From: Setoptus koraiensis
Taxonomy: Eukaryota; Arthropoda
Direction of reading: 5' to 3'
DNA: 64,000 nucleotides
NCBI GenBank assembly: GCA_048013815.1
Contig: CM106585.1
Span: forward strand, 11,532,001 to 11,596,000
The position numbers and the translations under genes are program-made. Positions 13,171 to 25,800 of the stretch are shown in pieces. The stretch's first letter is position 1. Each line of letters begins with the position of its first letter. The notes under the pieces are model-generated. The model was not told the origin of the DNA and did not search any database. It saw only the letters and a program-made list of their open reading frames with translations.

Positions 13171-13209
13171 CCAGACATAGACACTCTATGACATAGAGTC
13201 TATGTCTGG
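13171..13209. repeat. Near-perfect inverted repeat, about 18-bp stem
   Basis: The arms are CCAGACATAGACACTCTATG and its reverse complement, with one bulged base and almost no loop. As RNA it would fold into a tight hairpin. It is too short-looped for a normal microRNA precursor and no gene adjoins it. Confidence 0.85.
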
Positions 13210-13390
13210 CTCGTCACACTTGTTAGTGTGCGGTATTAGTTACGCACATTACGCAAATGAAGAATATCTCACGCTGCTTTGTGGCCTTGTTACGCAATAC
13301 ATCGCGTTGCATTACGAGGCCACATACGCGCACTATGCGCCGTTACGTAACTGCAAATGTAAATGCGCCCTATTCCGGTGCTCGCATTCG

Positions 13391-13460
13391 CAGTTACGCA
13401 ACGGCGCGGTATTGGCAGTTACGTAACGGCGCGGTATTGGCAGTTGCAGTCACATAACGG
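13391..13460. repeat. 25-bp tandem repeat, about 2.5 copies
   Basis: Copies start at 13391 and 13416 and differ at one base. A degenerate partial copy starts at 13441. Weak GTTACGTAAC-like echoes lie just upstream. Confidence 0.85.
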
Positions 13461-15023
13461 TGCATGCATGATTCAACCGGCACACTGACTGTTAAACTGT
13501 TGGCATCTCGAATGTTGAGACACACTGACAGACAGCCATGACACCGTCGAGACGTCAAATACGTCACACCCCCGTAACACGCGGCGGCGCTTGATTTTGA
13601 CTCACAACAATTTGTGCGATATATTGCGCGCCGCACCGACCATTGTGTGCCGACGGTGGGCGACGGCGGCGCCCCTGCCAACCGTTTGACCGTCATCCGC
13701 CAACCATTACTCATTTACTTGCACCAAAAAGGTCACAACTGGCACTGTGGTGAGACTGCTAAATAAATATGCTGCCACTGTGCCGCCGGTATCCAATTGA
13801 TGGGGCCGGCGAGCCGGGCCCCAGGCGATCCAGTATCAATAATATGTGCGGTGTGGGCACACGCCAGCTAGATACACTTGCTGGCGTCGAATGCGCCAAC
13901 AATATGTGCTACAATATGTACTCTTGACACGCGTTTGTGCGCGTGCAAACAGTTTCACCGCTGCACAAATTTCACTCAACTGTTCTTGACACTTTTATCT
14001 GGTATCTCCCACTAGTGTGATGCATTCGACAATGTTTGCGCCAATCACCACTGACTTACTTGACTGGCACCGGGGCTCAATTAAGTGCTTAGTCTGTCTT
14101 GTGTCATGTAGTGATTGTATTATGTAACAAGTGAGTCAGTCGTGTCAATTTTGCCATGCGCCATTGGCCACGCGTCTAGACGCCACTGCCAAGCTGGGCT
14201 TGTTAACACTTGTCGGCGGCGGCGACGGCGGCGGTTTTTGTCGCTTATTGACAATGACAACCGATTGGTATTGTGTGTGTGTGCTCGTGTTGGCAATCAC
14301 TTTTATTGGCCTTAATTTGTCGCCACTGAATCAGACGCTCGCTTGTCTGCCTCTGCACTGTTTACTTACCTGGCTGGGTAGCCAGGTGAGCCAGGTGAGC
14401 ACTGGGCTGCAAACAGTGGCGTTTCTATTCAATTTATGTAACATCATTTGGTGAACTTGACACTCGCACTAGAGACTCTATGAGGGTCAATCCAAGCATG
14501 CACCCTAAACGTACCTGTGCCGACGAACACTGTTGTCGCTGTTCGTGGCCCCATTGAGCATCGTTGTCACAGAATTAAATTTGCTTTCGCTTTGCCCAGC
14601 CAGCACCCAGATTCGATATCATCGTGTGTTCACTGGTGTTTGTACGCGTGTTTTGTGTGATATTGACCTAAAATGAAGTAGCTCGCCCGCGTTTATCCAC
14701 CCGCTGACAATTGCCAGTGACATATCGGTGGCAATCGGACGAGCGCTCACCTTGAAAAAACACGCCAGATATCGCCAAATGGCTTGCAGTTTTCTGTCGC
14801 CCCTTTCCATCTGCCTTGCCAATTGGAGAGCGTTACAGTTACACAGCGGTAAACAACCATGACAAATCTCTATGTTTACAAGGCTACATACACACACACA
14901 CACGTATGCACCGCTATTGTCGTTGCGTCATTTGTTGTTATTGCGCCGGTACAAGATCAATTATACCATAATACGATTTCGTGTACATGATATACAAGCG
15001 CAGTGTTATATTGCCAGGGACAA

Positions 15024-15026
<3 letters not shown>

Positions 15027-15055
<29 letters not shown>
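15027..15055. repeat. (GA)n microsatellite
   Basis: An uninterrupted GA tract of about 14 copies lies between the GC-rich block and the formin gene. Confidence 0.9.
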
Positions 15056-15058
<3 letters not shown>

Positions 15059-15648
15059 GCGATGGATTGCCTAGAAAAATAATTCCCTTTCAGTATAAAT
15101 GTCTAGTATATTAGACGACATGTTCAAGCTGTGAAGCTGTGACGTTGGTGCACTCCTGTCCATACATTACATAACACACATCCGCGAGTTAGCGAGCCCA
15201 CGAAACAGATCCAAATCCACGGTGAGTCGCCAGAGAACGTGCAACCCGCCAACGCCGTCTGCAAGCTATGTCTTGAAGAGGAACAAAACTCCGCGTTGTC
15301 AAAACGCTACTCTTATATTCATGTTACATGTATGCGAGTTAGCTAACACCAGCGATGCAGGTGCACCTGAAAAAGGTTGCATAATAATTTATACTTGTCA
15401 CTAAATAAATCCGTTGTGATATTCCGACAATAGCTGACCGACAGCACACGCGACAGCCAGTCACGCGAGCTGCGCCAAGTCAAACGCTAATCCCCGCCAG
15501 CCAAGAGGATTCAAAAAAAAAACTACTCGGTCTAGTTGGATACAAACAACCTTTTTGCGAATGAGTGAAATATCACAACTGAAAAATTTCACACACTCAT
15601 TGGATTCTCTCTCATGTAAAAAAGAATTGTTTTTTGTTTTTGAAAGAT

Positions 15649-15654
15649 TTTATT
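15649..15654 (-). promoter_or_regulatory. Candidate poly(A) signal of the formin gene
   Basis: AATAAA on the minus strand, about 115 bp beyond the stop codon at 15770-15772. Confidence 0.55.
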
Positions 15655-15769
15655 CCGTCAACATGAGAGAGTTATAGGTAACACCACTAAATCAAGAAAT
15701 ACATGGCAAAGCTTTTATAACGGATAGCTGTAAGGATCTTACCCAGAAAACGACGACAACAACAAAACT

Positions 15770-18700
15770 TTATCTTATTGCTGCAACGTTCCCGTTCATG
15801 CTTCTAAGCTTTGCCTTCGAGGCTGATGTGGGCCGCATGAATGATGAGCCACAGCTAGCCTCACTACTCAACATACCAGAAAATCTCGCTTTCATGGAGG
15901 TTGCCCGCTTAAGTTTTGCTGCTGCTGCTGTGTCACGACTCTCCGGGACAGATTCCCTGCGCAAATTTCGACAGTCCTTTTGCTCCTCTTTGTTGGATTT
16001 GCATCTTTCATACTCCAAAAGCCGAGTGTGATTTGACTTCAAAAGTGATATCTTGTCAGTAGTAGCGATGCCATTTCCGTGGCCATTTGTACTTGATACG
16101 CGAGTTGACGCAATCCAAGGTGATTTATTGCTGGCACAACTTGAGGTGCTACCTGATTTTGATGACGATTGAGATGTTATAGAATGAGAGCGGGCCACTG
16201 TCTTTAATTTCTTCTCATTTTTCGATATGAATGCTTCGGGCAAAACCTTAACTCCATTCGTTATTGGACTTTTGTTTATCATTGATTTAGACCTCGGATA
16301 TTTACTCTTAGAAGTGTTCACGGGGTTACACTTCTTGGCGTCAGTTCTTTGAGAGATGGGACCTGACCCACCTATCTTCTTGTTGGTTTGACTGGTTGCG
16401 GATCTAACAGGATCCACGCGTCGACTGGTAGAACTATGTGGAGGCGCGCGGCTAGAAGTAGGGTTTTTGCTAGATGCTGCTACCTGGGATGATTTAGACG
16501 GACCAGAGATGTGCAATTGTTCGAGTTTATCCTCGCCAACAGTTTTACCTTCTCCTTTTGGTGAATCTCTTTCATCTATTATAACCACACTTTTGGCGGG
16601 TGCATGATATTGTTTGTTCTTGTTTTCATCAACCACATCCTCTTCCATCAAATCCTCTTTTTCCGGCTTAGTTGTGACTATCGCAGATATTGACCTAATA
16701 ACTTGTTCAGAGTCACGTTCCCTAGAGAAGTAAGTCTCTAACTTGGCGCTATCTCTGAGAAGCCTCTCGCTGCGTTTGAAATCGTTGGTTTCTTTCGTGC
16801 TATCACCATCACATGACTTAAAATAGGCTTGCACAGTGGATTTCAGCCCTCTCTTGGTTCTCTTGAAGGTTCCAAATGGGTCATGCCTATGGCTTGACTT
16901 GAAACTACCAATGTCATCCTTATTGAGTGATGGCATATCGAAATTTGTTGATTTCAGTAGCTCAATCAGATCGTTGTGAGTTTGAGCGCAATCCAAGACA
17001 TTGTCGTCCTGTAGATAAGATGTGGCCTTCGAAAGAGAACGCATACGATTTGTCGAACAGTGTTGTTGTTCTTCTTTATCACAGTTGGTTGATGATAGTT
17101 GCGACTTGGCGAGATCTCGCCCATCAGTAGATTCACTCCTCGAAGCATGATTCCTTCTTGCCTCGAGCCGTTTCTCTGACTCTTTTCGACGTCTGTTTTC
17201 GTCCATAGCCACCTTGAGGCGTTGATTAAAAGCTATTAGGGTGTTGAAACATTCGGAAAATTTGAATGAATCAACATCCTCGCACAAATAGTTAGATAAA
17301 TTGACCCGCACTTCTTCTAGTCCTTGAGTGACATCTCTTCTCAAGCCATCGACATTCAGTCTTATCTCGTCTAGAATCTTCTGAAGTTGATAAAAGAATA
17401 TCTCACTATTACTGTCGCTGTCAAGCTCGCACTCGTTCAGCAAATTGTTTATCGCTGCCAACTTGATTGTAATTGATTTAACATCGGCTCTCAGAGATTC
17501 CACGCAGACTTTTGATGCCTCTTCTATGTGTGGCATGTCCTCCTGAATGAAATTGGTCAATTTGAGTTTATCTGCAATATCTGCCACATAATGAATAAGG
17601 AGAACACCTTGCTTGTTCGATCTGACCTCCCACAGCCTGGCCAAGCAGTCAAGAGTGAATCCGACGGCGTCAGCTGCGTATCCGCCAGAGTTTAAAAAGT
17701 TACCAGTGACCAAGACGAGATTTAAAATGTCCCGAAATTGCTGACTGTTTTGTATTTCCATGGCAGCACTCTCTATCGCTTTGGCGGAGTTTTTCATATA
17801 GTCGAAGTTCGTTCTGTACTCTTCTTGTAAAAGCAACGACTCAAGTCGCAATCTATAGTTGGGCACCTTCGTGATGAGTCGCAATAGGAAGCTTTCGGCC
17901 AAAGGTAGCCGGCGTCTATCGGCTGCGGTACCGGCAACGTCTCTCAGAGATCTTTCCTCTTCGGTATCGGGCAGTATCTTGAGCAGATTATCTAGCTTCT
18001 CCTTGCCGATCTCAATAGAGTTGCCTTCATTAATTAGTCTGATGAGGCCTTCGTGCGACGAGCGACATTGTTTCAAGAAGATATTCACATTCAATGACTT
18101 CTTACTGTCCAATAAATTGAGCGGTACACATTTGGTGTGTTGATCTTGTGATTCGCCATATGAGATGCGGTCTTGGTCGTCGCAAGAGGAGAAGGCACCG
18201 TCACTGGAAGCGTTAGTTCTTACGCTGGCCCGTCTGATGAAGTTGGGCGAGTCTGTGCCCAAGCATAAATTGTTGTTGTGCTGTTGATTGAGTTGCTGCT
18301 GATGTTGTTGCTGTTGCGGCAAACAAAACAATGACTCCAGATCCTCAAAGTCAATGGCGGCTAAAATTTTCGACTGGTGCCCCCTTTGTTGTTCGGTTGT
18401 TTCCGCTGATTGAGTCTGAACGGAGGTTCTTCGTCTGCGAACAGAATTTAGAATTTCTCTGATTTTAGATGGCTTCATGGAGGTGGTCTGTGTGGCATTT
18501 GTCTGTTGTTTGTTGCTTGTTGGCGGTTGTATCTCCTTGAGGGCGTTGTTTGTCTTGGCAATCAAATACCAAATATTAGTGCTTGAGCCAGTGACATTAC
18601 CCTCGTTGACTGGAGAACTCACTGATGATAAGACTTTTCTTTTTGGTATTTTCTTCCAATTTAGCGATTTCATCTTAGCATTGGGTCGAATGGTGGCCAC

Positions 18701-18958
18701 ATTGACAAGATCCACGAGGTTCACGGTAGCGGGAACTTGGCACTGACCGGCGTTTGTAGGTACTGGGGGCGGTGGCGGTGCAGGGATGTTGCAAATATCC
18801 CTACGTTGACTTGTGGGTGCATTACATGTTGTAAAGTCGGGCATTGGTGGCGGTTGTCTGGCAGGCTGATGGGGATTTGTCGTTGCGGTTGCCTGGTCAG
18901 TTGTTGTTGCCGGCTGATAATTGTCGCTACTAATTGAAATGTCTAGCATTGTAGACAT
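15770..18958 (-). CDS. FHDC1: FHDC1-type formin (FH1-FH2 domain protein)
   Basis: Predicted actin nucleator and elongation factor. Formin FH2 dimers track barbed ends while a proline-rich FH1 delivers profilin-actin. I start at the ATG at 18958 (1,062 residues); the open frame extends a little upstream but only from a TTG. A short FH1 (PAPPPPPVP near residue 60) is followed by an FH2 from about 96 to 590, containing KMKSLNWKKIP, LDSKKSLNVNIFLKQ and TGNFLNSGGYAADAVGF. A Ser/Arg/Lys-rich tail of about 450 residues ends the protein. FH2 near the N terminus, no DID/GBD regulatory domain, and the motifs STNIW and NSGGYA fit FHDC1 (inverted formin 1) better than INF2. FHDC1 family members associate with microtubules and Golgi through their tails, and the basic tail here is compatible with that. 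An upstream exon cannot be excluded. Confidence 0.82.
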   Translation of the reverse strand: MSTMLDISISSDNYQPATTTDQATATTNPHQPARQPPPMPDFTTCNAPTSQRRDICNIPAPPPPPVPTNAGQCQVPATVNLVDLVNVATIRPNAKMKSLNWKKIPKRKVLSSVSSPVNEGNVTGSSTNIWYLIAKTNNALKEIQPPTSNKQQTNATQTTSMKPSKIREILNSVRRRRTSVQTQSAETTEQQRGHQSKILAAIDFEDLESLFCLPQQQQHQQQLNQQHNNNLCLGTDSPNFIRRASVRTNASSDGAFSSCDDQDRISYGESQDQHTKCVPLNLLDSKKSLNVNIFLKQCRSSHEGLIRLINEGNSIEIGKEKLDNLLKILPDTEEERSLRDVAGTAADRRRLPLAESFLLRLITKVPNYRLRLESLLLQEEYRTNFDYMKNSAKAIESAAMEIQNSQQFRDILNLVLVTGNFLNSGGYAADAVGFTLDCLARLWEVRSNKQGVLLIHYVADIADKLKLTNFIQEDMPHIEEASKVCVESLRADVKSITIKLAAINNLLNECELDSDSNSEIFFYQLQKILDEIRLNVDGLRRDVTQGLEEVRVNLSNYLCEDVDSFKFSECFNTLIAFNQRLKVAMDENRRRKESEKRLEARRNHASRSESTDGRDLAKSQLSSTNCDKEEQQHCSTNRMRSLSKATSYLQDDNVLDCAQTHNDLIELLKSTNFDMPSLNKDDIGSFKSSHRHDPFGTFKRTKRGLKSTVQAYFKSCDGDSTKETNDFKRSERLLRDSAKLETYFSRERDSEQVIRSISAIVTTKPEKEDLMEEDVVDENKNKQYHAPAKSVVIIDERDSPKGEGKTVGEDKLEQLHISGPSKSSQVAASSKNPTSSRAPPHSSTSRRVDPVRSATSQTNKKIGGSGPISQRTDAKKCNPVNTSKSKYPRSKSMINKSPITNGVKVLPEAFISKNEKKLKTVARSHSITSQSSSKSGSTSSCASNKSPWIASTRVSSTNGHGNGIATTDKISLLKSNHTRLLEYERCKSNKEEQKDCRNLRRESVPESRDTAAAAKLKRATSMKARFSGMLSSEASCGSSFMRPTSASKAKLRSMNGNVAAIR

Positions 18959-21900
18959 CGTAATAACAATTACTATTATCACTGGCAATAGGGTTAAAAA
19001 TAAAAATAATATTCTCTAATTCATCGGCGTTCATAAAATAATAATAATAATGATAAAAAAAAATAATAATAATAATGGTAGTATAGTCACTGGTGTAACA
19101 ATGATGATAATGTCGGTTGCGGTAGTACAATAGTCGACAACAGCCTATGCGACTGTGTGTAGTTTAGTTGCCGCTCAGACGTGCCAAACAGCACAACGCG
19201 CTCGAGCGTCAGCAATGCGCTTGTTGCTGCCGTCACAACAACAGGCATGACAGTCGGTGGTGAAACAGCTATTACATATTTATGTTTGTGTTTTTACGTG
19301 AATTTTGTTGTTCATATCGAGAATGAGATTGAGAGTGAAAGTGAGAGAAAGAAAAATAAAAATAACATCTTGTCAGTCGCGAGAGATCTTTTCTCTGTCT
19401 TTGCAAATGACGAACTGTTGCCGATTCGGCCACGACGAGAACAGTTTTTCCAGCACAGCTCGTCGAATGTCGAATCGAAGCGTTCAATTCGAACGAGTGG
19501 GTGCACTATATTTAGTGCCCTTTAAAACAACAAAGCAGCCGTATGTGATAATTAAAAATAAACACTTGCTATTGCTGGAAATTAATCAAAAGAAAAAGCA
19601 CATAACAACAAAAAACAACACCTTCTCATTGGTGGACTCAACGGAGCCCAAACAGAAATAAGCGTGGGCGATTTGCTAATAACGCGTTATAAATAGATAG
19701 CTATCTGATCCACCACCGTCCCCAATTACAGTAAGCCCATCCACAACTAAAGAACAACACGCGCTTAACCTTGATTTCTTTCAGGCTATCTATAGAACAG
19801 TTGCCAAGAGCTGTTGTCTCTTATTGAACGAAATCAATGATGAGTACCTGGTTTTTCTCCTATCTCACTTAGTTGGTAGCATTTTGTTTCCTTCGTTACA
19901 CTTGTTCCCACAACTATAGAAGCCTAGCAACAACAAACAGCTAACAAGGATTGTTCTTTAGGTGTGCCCTAGTTTGGTAAAAGCGTCAACGCGCGTCAAA
20001 CTTGCATTTTGAGTCATTCGCAGATTATTTGGGCTTGTTGTTGTTGATTCATCTCATACATAACACCATCTATCTAACTGATGTATGCTCTCGAAATACA
20101 TTAGCAGCTTGTTCACAGGCAACATGTAAGATCAGCTTCGCACATTGACAAATGTGTCACAAATCAAGCATATAATAAATTAAGAAGAGTACAGTTATTA
20201 TTAGTGCTGATTTGAATATGGTAAAGCTGGTTATTGGTTGATCACAAAATACAAGCATCAGTTTGCTCAGGTTACTCTACTATCAGTCCATACTATCTTG
20301 ATGATTCTTTCCTAATGGTCATATCGCTATTATCTATCGTGATTCTAGGACGGCAACTTTTGAATCGAAAGTTTTGATCGACAATAACCATTACATTTTA
20401 TTTTATGTTTGTTAAGTCAACAGAGAAATCAAACAATTTCTCAGCGCGGTCATTATCGACTATTGTTTTCATACACTCAGAAAACGGCATCTTGATAAGA
20501 GGATAAATCACCTGATATACACAGTTAGGTTTTTTTTTGTCTTGACTGTTGTATACAAGTGTAGTACTTTGACAAACACGGTTGACCACACATTATTATC
20601 GACCATACAACTATTTGTGTGTGATCCGCCCACGTGAATTTCAGTTTGAGTTCATGTGCAGGAATCTGATCGCGATCACATTCATTAACGTTATGTCATA
20701 GCAATAGCGCATTCCAGCAAAACTTGTTGAGTGTTTTGTTCACTTTCTTTCCTTTCACACGGACAGGTCACTGTTGTTTATTAGTTTGAGTATAAGATCA
20801 TTTCAAGGTCATATTGCTTATGTGCTCCATCTGATGCGCCGCTCGCCCCATGTGGTCGTCCTCAAGAGTCACCTGTCTAAATAGAGCTGGCACTCATTGG
20901 CCAGATATGATACTTGTGTCATCTATCAATATTTGATTGGTATGTCGATGAATTGACAGTTACTATTGCATCTCGTCACAGTTGTATGGTGACTAGAGAG
21001 CTTATGATGCTTGTAAATTTGCGAAGAGAAAAATCGTCAAACTGTTTGTGTAAGTTCACTCGCTCTCTTGGGGGGAGTCTATAAAAGATATTCAGCTCAG
21101 CCATTAGACACCTGAACTTAGTTTGTTTAACATTTGTTTATTTATTTTGCCAAGTTGTCGCTTATTTGTCCAATGTTGTGCCCGCTCTCCAGTCACTTTA
21201 TGGGTTTACGCACTCCGAAAGGTGTCCCTCCCAACGATCGACTATTAGCGTATGTTACATGACATGAGAAAATTGATGTATCAGTGTTTATTTTTCTGTG
21301 TATGTGTATTGACGAATTGATGTTAGGTCGTGAATAATAACACAATGTTCAAAGTAATTACAAGTGTTTATTGCTCTATTTATCTAGTTGTGCACACTAT
21401 TTATTGTCGGCCAACGCAGTGAGTGTGTGTGTGTGTAGTAAATCTCTAGATCGTTTAAATTTGAGCCGGTGCTGGTATCTCATGCGCAACGATGGCTATG
21501 TGTATTTTGGTTGCCATGATAGGTTGACCGAAATGCAAGTGGACCCTTTAGTTGTTTTATTGTTTGTTTGTGCCATTACCATTGTTTGGGCGCACACGGC
21601 TCACAATGCAAGTGCGAGTGTAACGACAACGATCTTGTACATCTTCTCACATAATCTCATACATAATGTGTGTGTCGAACAATTGAAACAAGCGGCCACA
21701 TGTGCAAACCAACCAGACCGAAAGTTCTATATATACACGTCGACGGCGAACGTGATTAGATGGCGCGCCTCACACATAATGGGTGACGCACTGGGCTGGC
21801 AACAGTTCGCCATCATGATGATGATGACGCGCCACCAGGGGCATGCCTATATGCGAGCACAAGCTTGTGTGGCGCAGACAGATACGCAAAGGACGAAACA

Positions 21901-22884
21901 AAGAGTGATGCGATGAGGCTCGCTCATCACCGGGTTTTGTTGTTTGTGTGTGGAGCAGGTACAAGACAATCCTATACTGCTGCCAATAATATACCCGCGA
22001 ACATGATTATCATAATGCCACGCCATCTCTAGCGCACTGGCGAACGTGCGCTCCAAACGACACAACACATAATAATAGAACACAACAGCGGCCACCATAT
22101 TGGCGCTGGCCATTGTTTCGCCTGCTCGCCATTGTATTGATCCTTGTGTGCATAAGCAAAATCGAATTAATGCGCAAACAGCGATGGAAAAAGTTAGTCG
22201 TGTGTGTGTGTGTGTGTGTGTCGAGTGCGCGCGCTAGAATTCGTCAACTATTCACGCGCGCTTGTAATCATGGAATTGCATTGAAATGCGATAAACTAAT
22301 TTGAGCCAAACTCACCAAGGGCTCACTGGCATCGTCAAAAATCGGCGCCCCTCAACTATGCATCTGATCTCCCATGTGTGTGTGTGTGTCTGACGGCCTG
22401 TGTAATGAAGTCAATGTCTGTCGAATTAGAATTTATGCTGGCCTCACTGCTGGACGTGGAACAGGGGCGCTCAATTGCGGGCAGCTCATTCGATTTTCGG
22501 CGTGGCGAGTTTGCGCCATCAGCCAGTCAAGCTCGCACCACTTGCCGCGAGTGACTTGCGCGCTCTCGGGCGGCCGACGCAGTCCGCTTGAGTTGGGCGC
22601 GCACGCACGCACGCACTTTGAACACTAGTGTTCTGTTTCGTCGAATTATAAGCAACTTTCAAATCGCGACACCAGTGCGCTAGTTCACCGGTAGTTCATA
22701 TCCACAGTGCCACAGTGCCCATAGCCGTTCCCTTATCTCCGATCGGCGCCCATCAGCGCCAATCACAACCAAATGTATCCTCTCTCATTACCATTTATTA
22801 ATTTCTTATTTGCGTCTCGCCACTTTTGTTTATCGCAAATGGACAGCCAAGGACACCGTCGAACAAAATCAATCGGGCGCCGTC
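18959..22884. other. Intergenic region between divergent formin and RhoGEF genes
   Basis: AT-rich, with no convincing coding exon. It must contain the formin promoter (minus strand) and the RhoGEF promoter or 5' UTR (plus strand). GT tracts lie at about 22199-22220 and 22374-22388, a TATA box candidate at 21080, and poly-AAT triplets near 19035-19075. A frame at 21371-21916 is open but begins at TTG and looks unlike a protein. Confidence 0.5.
21080..21087 (+). promoter_or_regulatory. Candidate TATA box
   Basis: TATAAAAG, with an initiator-like TCAG 15 bp downstream and CATTAG about 30 bp downstream. It points towards the RhoGEF gene 1.8 kb away, so it would require a 5' UTR exon or long leader. 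Unproven. Confidence 0.35.
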
Positions 22885-25800
22885 ATGGGCCAAGTAAATG
22901 ATCACATATCTCAGCACTCGTTCAGCGGCAGCGCGCCCCCTCACGTTGACTTGACCGCAGCAGACTCGCCGAATTCGTTAAATTCAAGCTTGAATAGTTG
23001 CAAGAACAATCGCCAATTACTTAATCGACTCAACGGTGCATCGGTCAATGGTGAGCCCATCGTTGATGAGGGCACAATTCTAGTCACGAAAAGTGTTGTC
23101 TATCATGAAGATAACGTTGTCACAACAAACAAATGCAAGGCCATCACACAAACGGTGCTATCAACAACGTCTCTGGTAGCCGATGCTACCAGATCAAATT
23201 CAATTAATCTAACAGCAAAAAATAGTATAGCACGTACAAAATTGCCTGTGATTCCTCCAACAAAGCCTGAAACAGTTAACAATGAACACACCAAATTCAG
23301 TGTAACTCATAAAACGTCTAACAATAACAACCCAGTGTCTAGAATCAATATCCAAGAGACAATGGATACCAAACATGATATTATACAGTATAGCGCAACC
23401 AATACAATATCCAATATGTACAACGACACTATAGCTAGCAAAGGATTAGATGCCATGACGAGCAAAAATCACAAATATCTAGACTCTGTAGATAGTGAAC
23501 TCAAATCTAAGCGTAACTCAATCAGAACTAATCACGTGGCGCCTCCATCGGCTGAAGGTAACAACAGTTTAGATCAAATGAACATTACAATAGTAGATAA
23601 ATATACCAAATACATCAATAGAGATAGTGAAATAGAAAAAATCACCGACACAAATGAACAAGAACAGATGAGAAATGTTTGTATAGTTCGTGCCAAAGAG
23701 CTTGCCAATCTCAAAACTAGCCGAGACGATAGTGGCAAGCCGAATAAAATTATCGAAGCATCATTACTAGCCCGGCAAAAGCTTAAGAATTTGCGTGGAA
23801 CACACAGTCGATCTCTGGATAGCAATGGAGATGATGTTCTAGAGGACGAAGAAGAAGAGACTGCCTGTAATGAACGCGCTGGAGTCACCAACACAGCTCA
23901 TAATGTTCGATTTGTTGACACTCCAGATCCGACAACTGCATGTCTGGACGAAACAAATTCAATTGAAAAAACAAAAATATTTTCGTTACCTGACAAAAGC
24001 AGTAATGTAAATGATAATGGTTCAATTATTCCCGTTAACGGAGATAACTTTCATACTGGCAAAGTTCTGATCAAGTCCACATCATCAAATTTGGCCTCAG
24101 AGGTCAAATCTTGCCTTTATGATGAGGATCGCCACCAGACACGATCATCCCATTCTTTTAGCTGTGGTTCTACATCGAAAAGAAGCGAAATGTCCACTAA
24201 AAAGCACCTCGTTCAATCATCAAACGAATCTGATAATGGTAGATTGTCAAATCAATTCATTTTATCGAATCACCACAAGTATCGTCATCAATCCTCGTTC
24301 AACAGCAATTGCAGTAATGGTCAAGCTACTGATGACAGCAGCCAAAATGACGAAGGTCCACCCTCATCATCAGTTTCATCTAGAGTTTCGTTGAGCTCAT
24401 CATCATTTAATGATGATGAAAATTTAGGCTTTTATGAAGATGACGATTATGATGATTTAGTTAATAATAGTGACGACTTAACGAGCGCAAGAGGTAACCT
24501 CTCTTCATCTTCTTCTAATAATCAGCTACCCTTGATTGAATTGCTCAAGCATTCTCGCGCTAATAAATCTAACCTGAACAAGTCATTTATTCATCGTGAT
24601 CCAAACGGATCTTCAAGTGATATGACTAGCTTGTCTCAATCACCATCACCGAGTATCCAGGCTAGCTCGTCCAAGTTCGCATACAAGATTAGTATATCGA
24701 CAGCTAAGATTGATCAAGAGAGTAATCAATTAAAGATATCCCAGCCGAAAATCATAACAAGTGGCGGTGAGTTACTATCATCGACAAAATACGATAGGCT
24801 CAACATTTCATCGCCGATTGTTTTAGCTTCAGCAGCACCTGAGAAAATTAATTCTGTACAGCAGACAGTGGCAGCGTCTCCCAAGATCACTACGAGCGGT
24901 CTAAATTTACCACTATCCGACGAATCTCCAATAACCGGAGCCATTACAGCAATAAGCATTGGAAGTCCAATCAATACTGAAACAAGCTTGTTACCCATAC
25001 AATCCGAGTTGGCTGCTGCCATTGTCGAGCACTCTACGAATTCTTCGTTCAAAATTTCCGAATCTACTGTCGCCACTGTTCCTAGTGTTCCGTTTGACAC
25101 TGTATCACCTTCACCAGTTGAGAATACTGATTCCACAACATCGAATGAATCATACATCGACGATGTCACAACTTCAATACTCCCGATCGCTCAATTAACT
25201 TGCAGACTTGATGTTGGTGATACAATAAAAATTAGCAGCACAGTTTTGGATGTTCCTAATACTTCAACAACTACAGAATTGCCAAAATTGACTAATATCG
25301 AACAAGAATCGTGTAAGAATTTCGTCTGTAATAATAATAAGATTATTTTGGATGTTCCCGGAGATAAATATCCACTGGCAGACCGCTCCGATGAACATGA
25401 CGCTGCACATGGATGCCTCGCCAACGATAATGTCTATGGTTATTCGACAGTGTCATCAATATCCGTCAATAACATACCAAATAGTGAATATTCAACCGCC
25501 TTGCCAATGTGTAGACATATTAGTAGAACTAATTTAGTAGACTCAAAGAACAGTGTAAGAGGTGGAGCCACTCTGATGATTGACGATCACATATATGAAG
25601 ATTTGTTCGAATATCAAAGAATATCTGGTTCTCCTTCGATGGGTAATGATTTCGCAAGCTTGCCCGATGATGAAGTAAAGTCAAGCTATGACAGTCAATC
25701 CCAATTTATAATGAATTCGGCAGGGCCATTAAATGTTTTTGAATTTGAATCTCCTAAGAAATCAATTTTCGAAGGAGCCTCCAAGGATGAGATTCTTGAG

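Larger units (their letters stand above)
6296..15769. other. Long GC-rich non-coding stretch, probably intron of the Asn/Gln-rich gene
   Basis: About 9.5 kb follows the GTAAGT donor at 6296. No exon with recognisable protein similarity was found on either strand. The stretch is crowded with short tandem repeats (8431, 8759, 12055, 13391), perfect or near-perfect palindromes (9639 and 13171) and dinucleotide tracts (CA near 9801 and 11060, GA at 15027-15055). Open frames are short and repeat-driven. It could be a long first intron or an intergenic region containing unrecognised small exons. The last kilobase is visibly less GC-rich. Confidence 0.5.

Noticed and set aside
15180-15350. Zinc-finger-like text VCKLCLEEE in a plus-strand frame
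   Set aside because: Only about 40 codons, followed by a stop, with no further finger or start codon. It could be chance.
15770-18958. INF2 as the identity of the formin
   Set aside because: No N-terminal DID domain. The short N terminus before FH1-FH2 and motifs such as NSGGYA and TNIW fit FHDC1 better, although INF2 is the next closest family.
21371-21916. 181-codon plus-strand open frame
   Set aside because: Begins at TTG, has repeat-driven composition (Met and Cys runs from ATG and GTGT tracts) and no family pattern.
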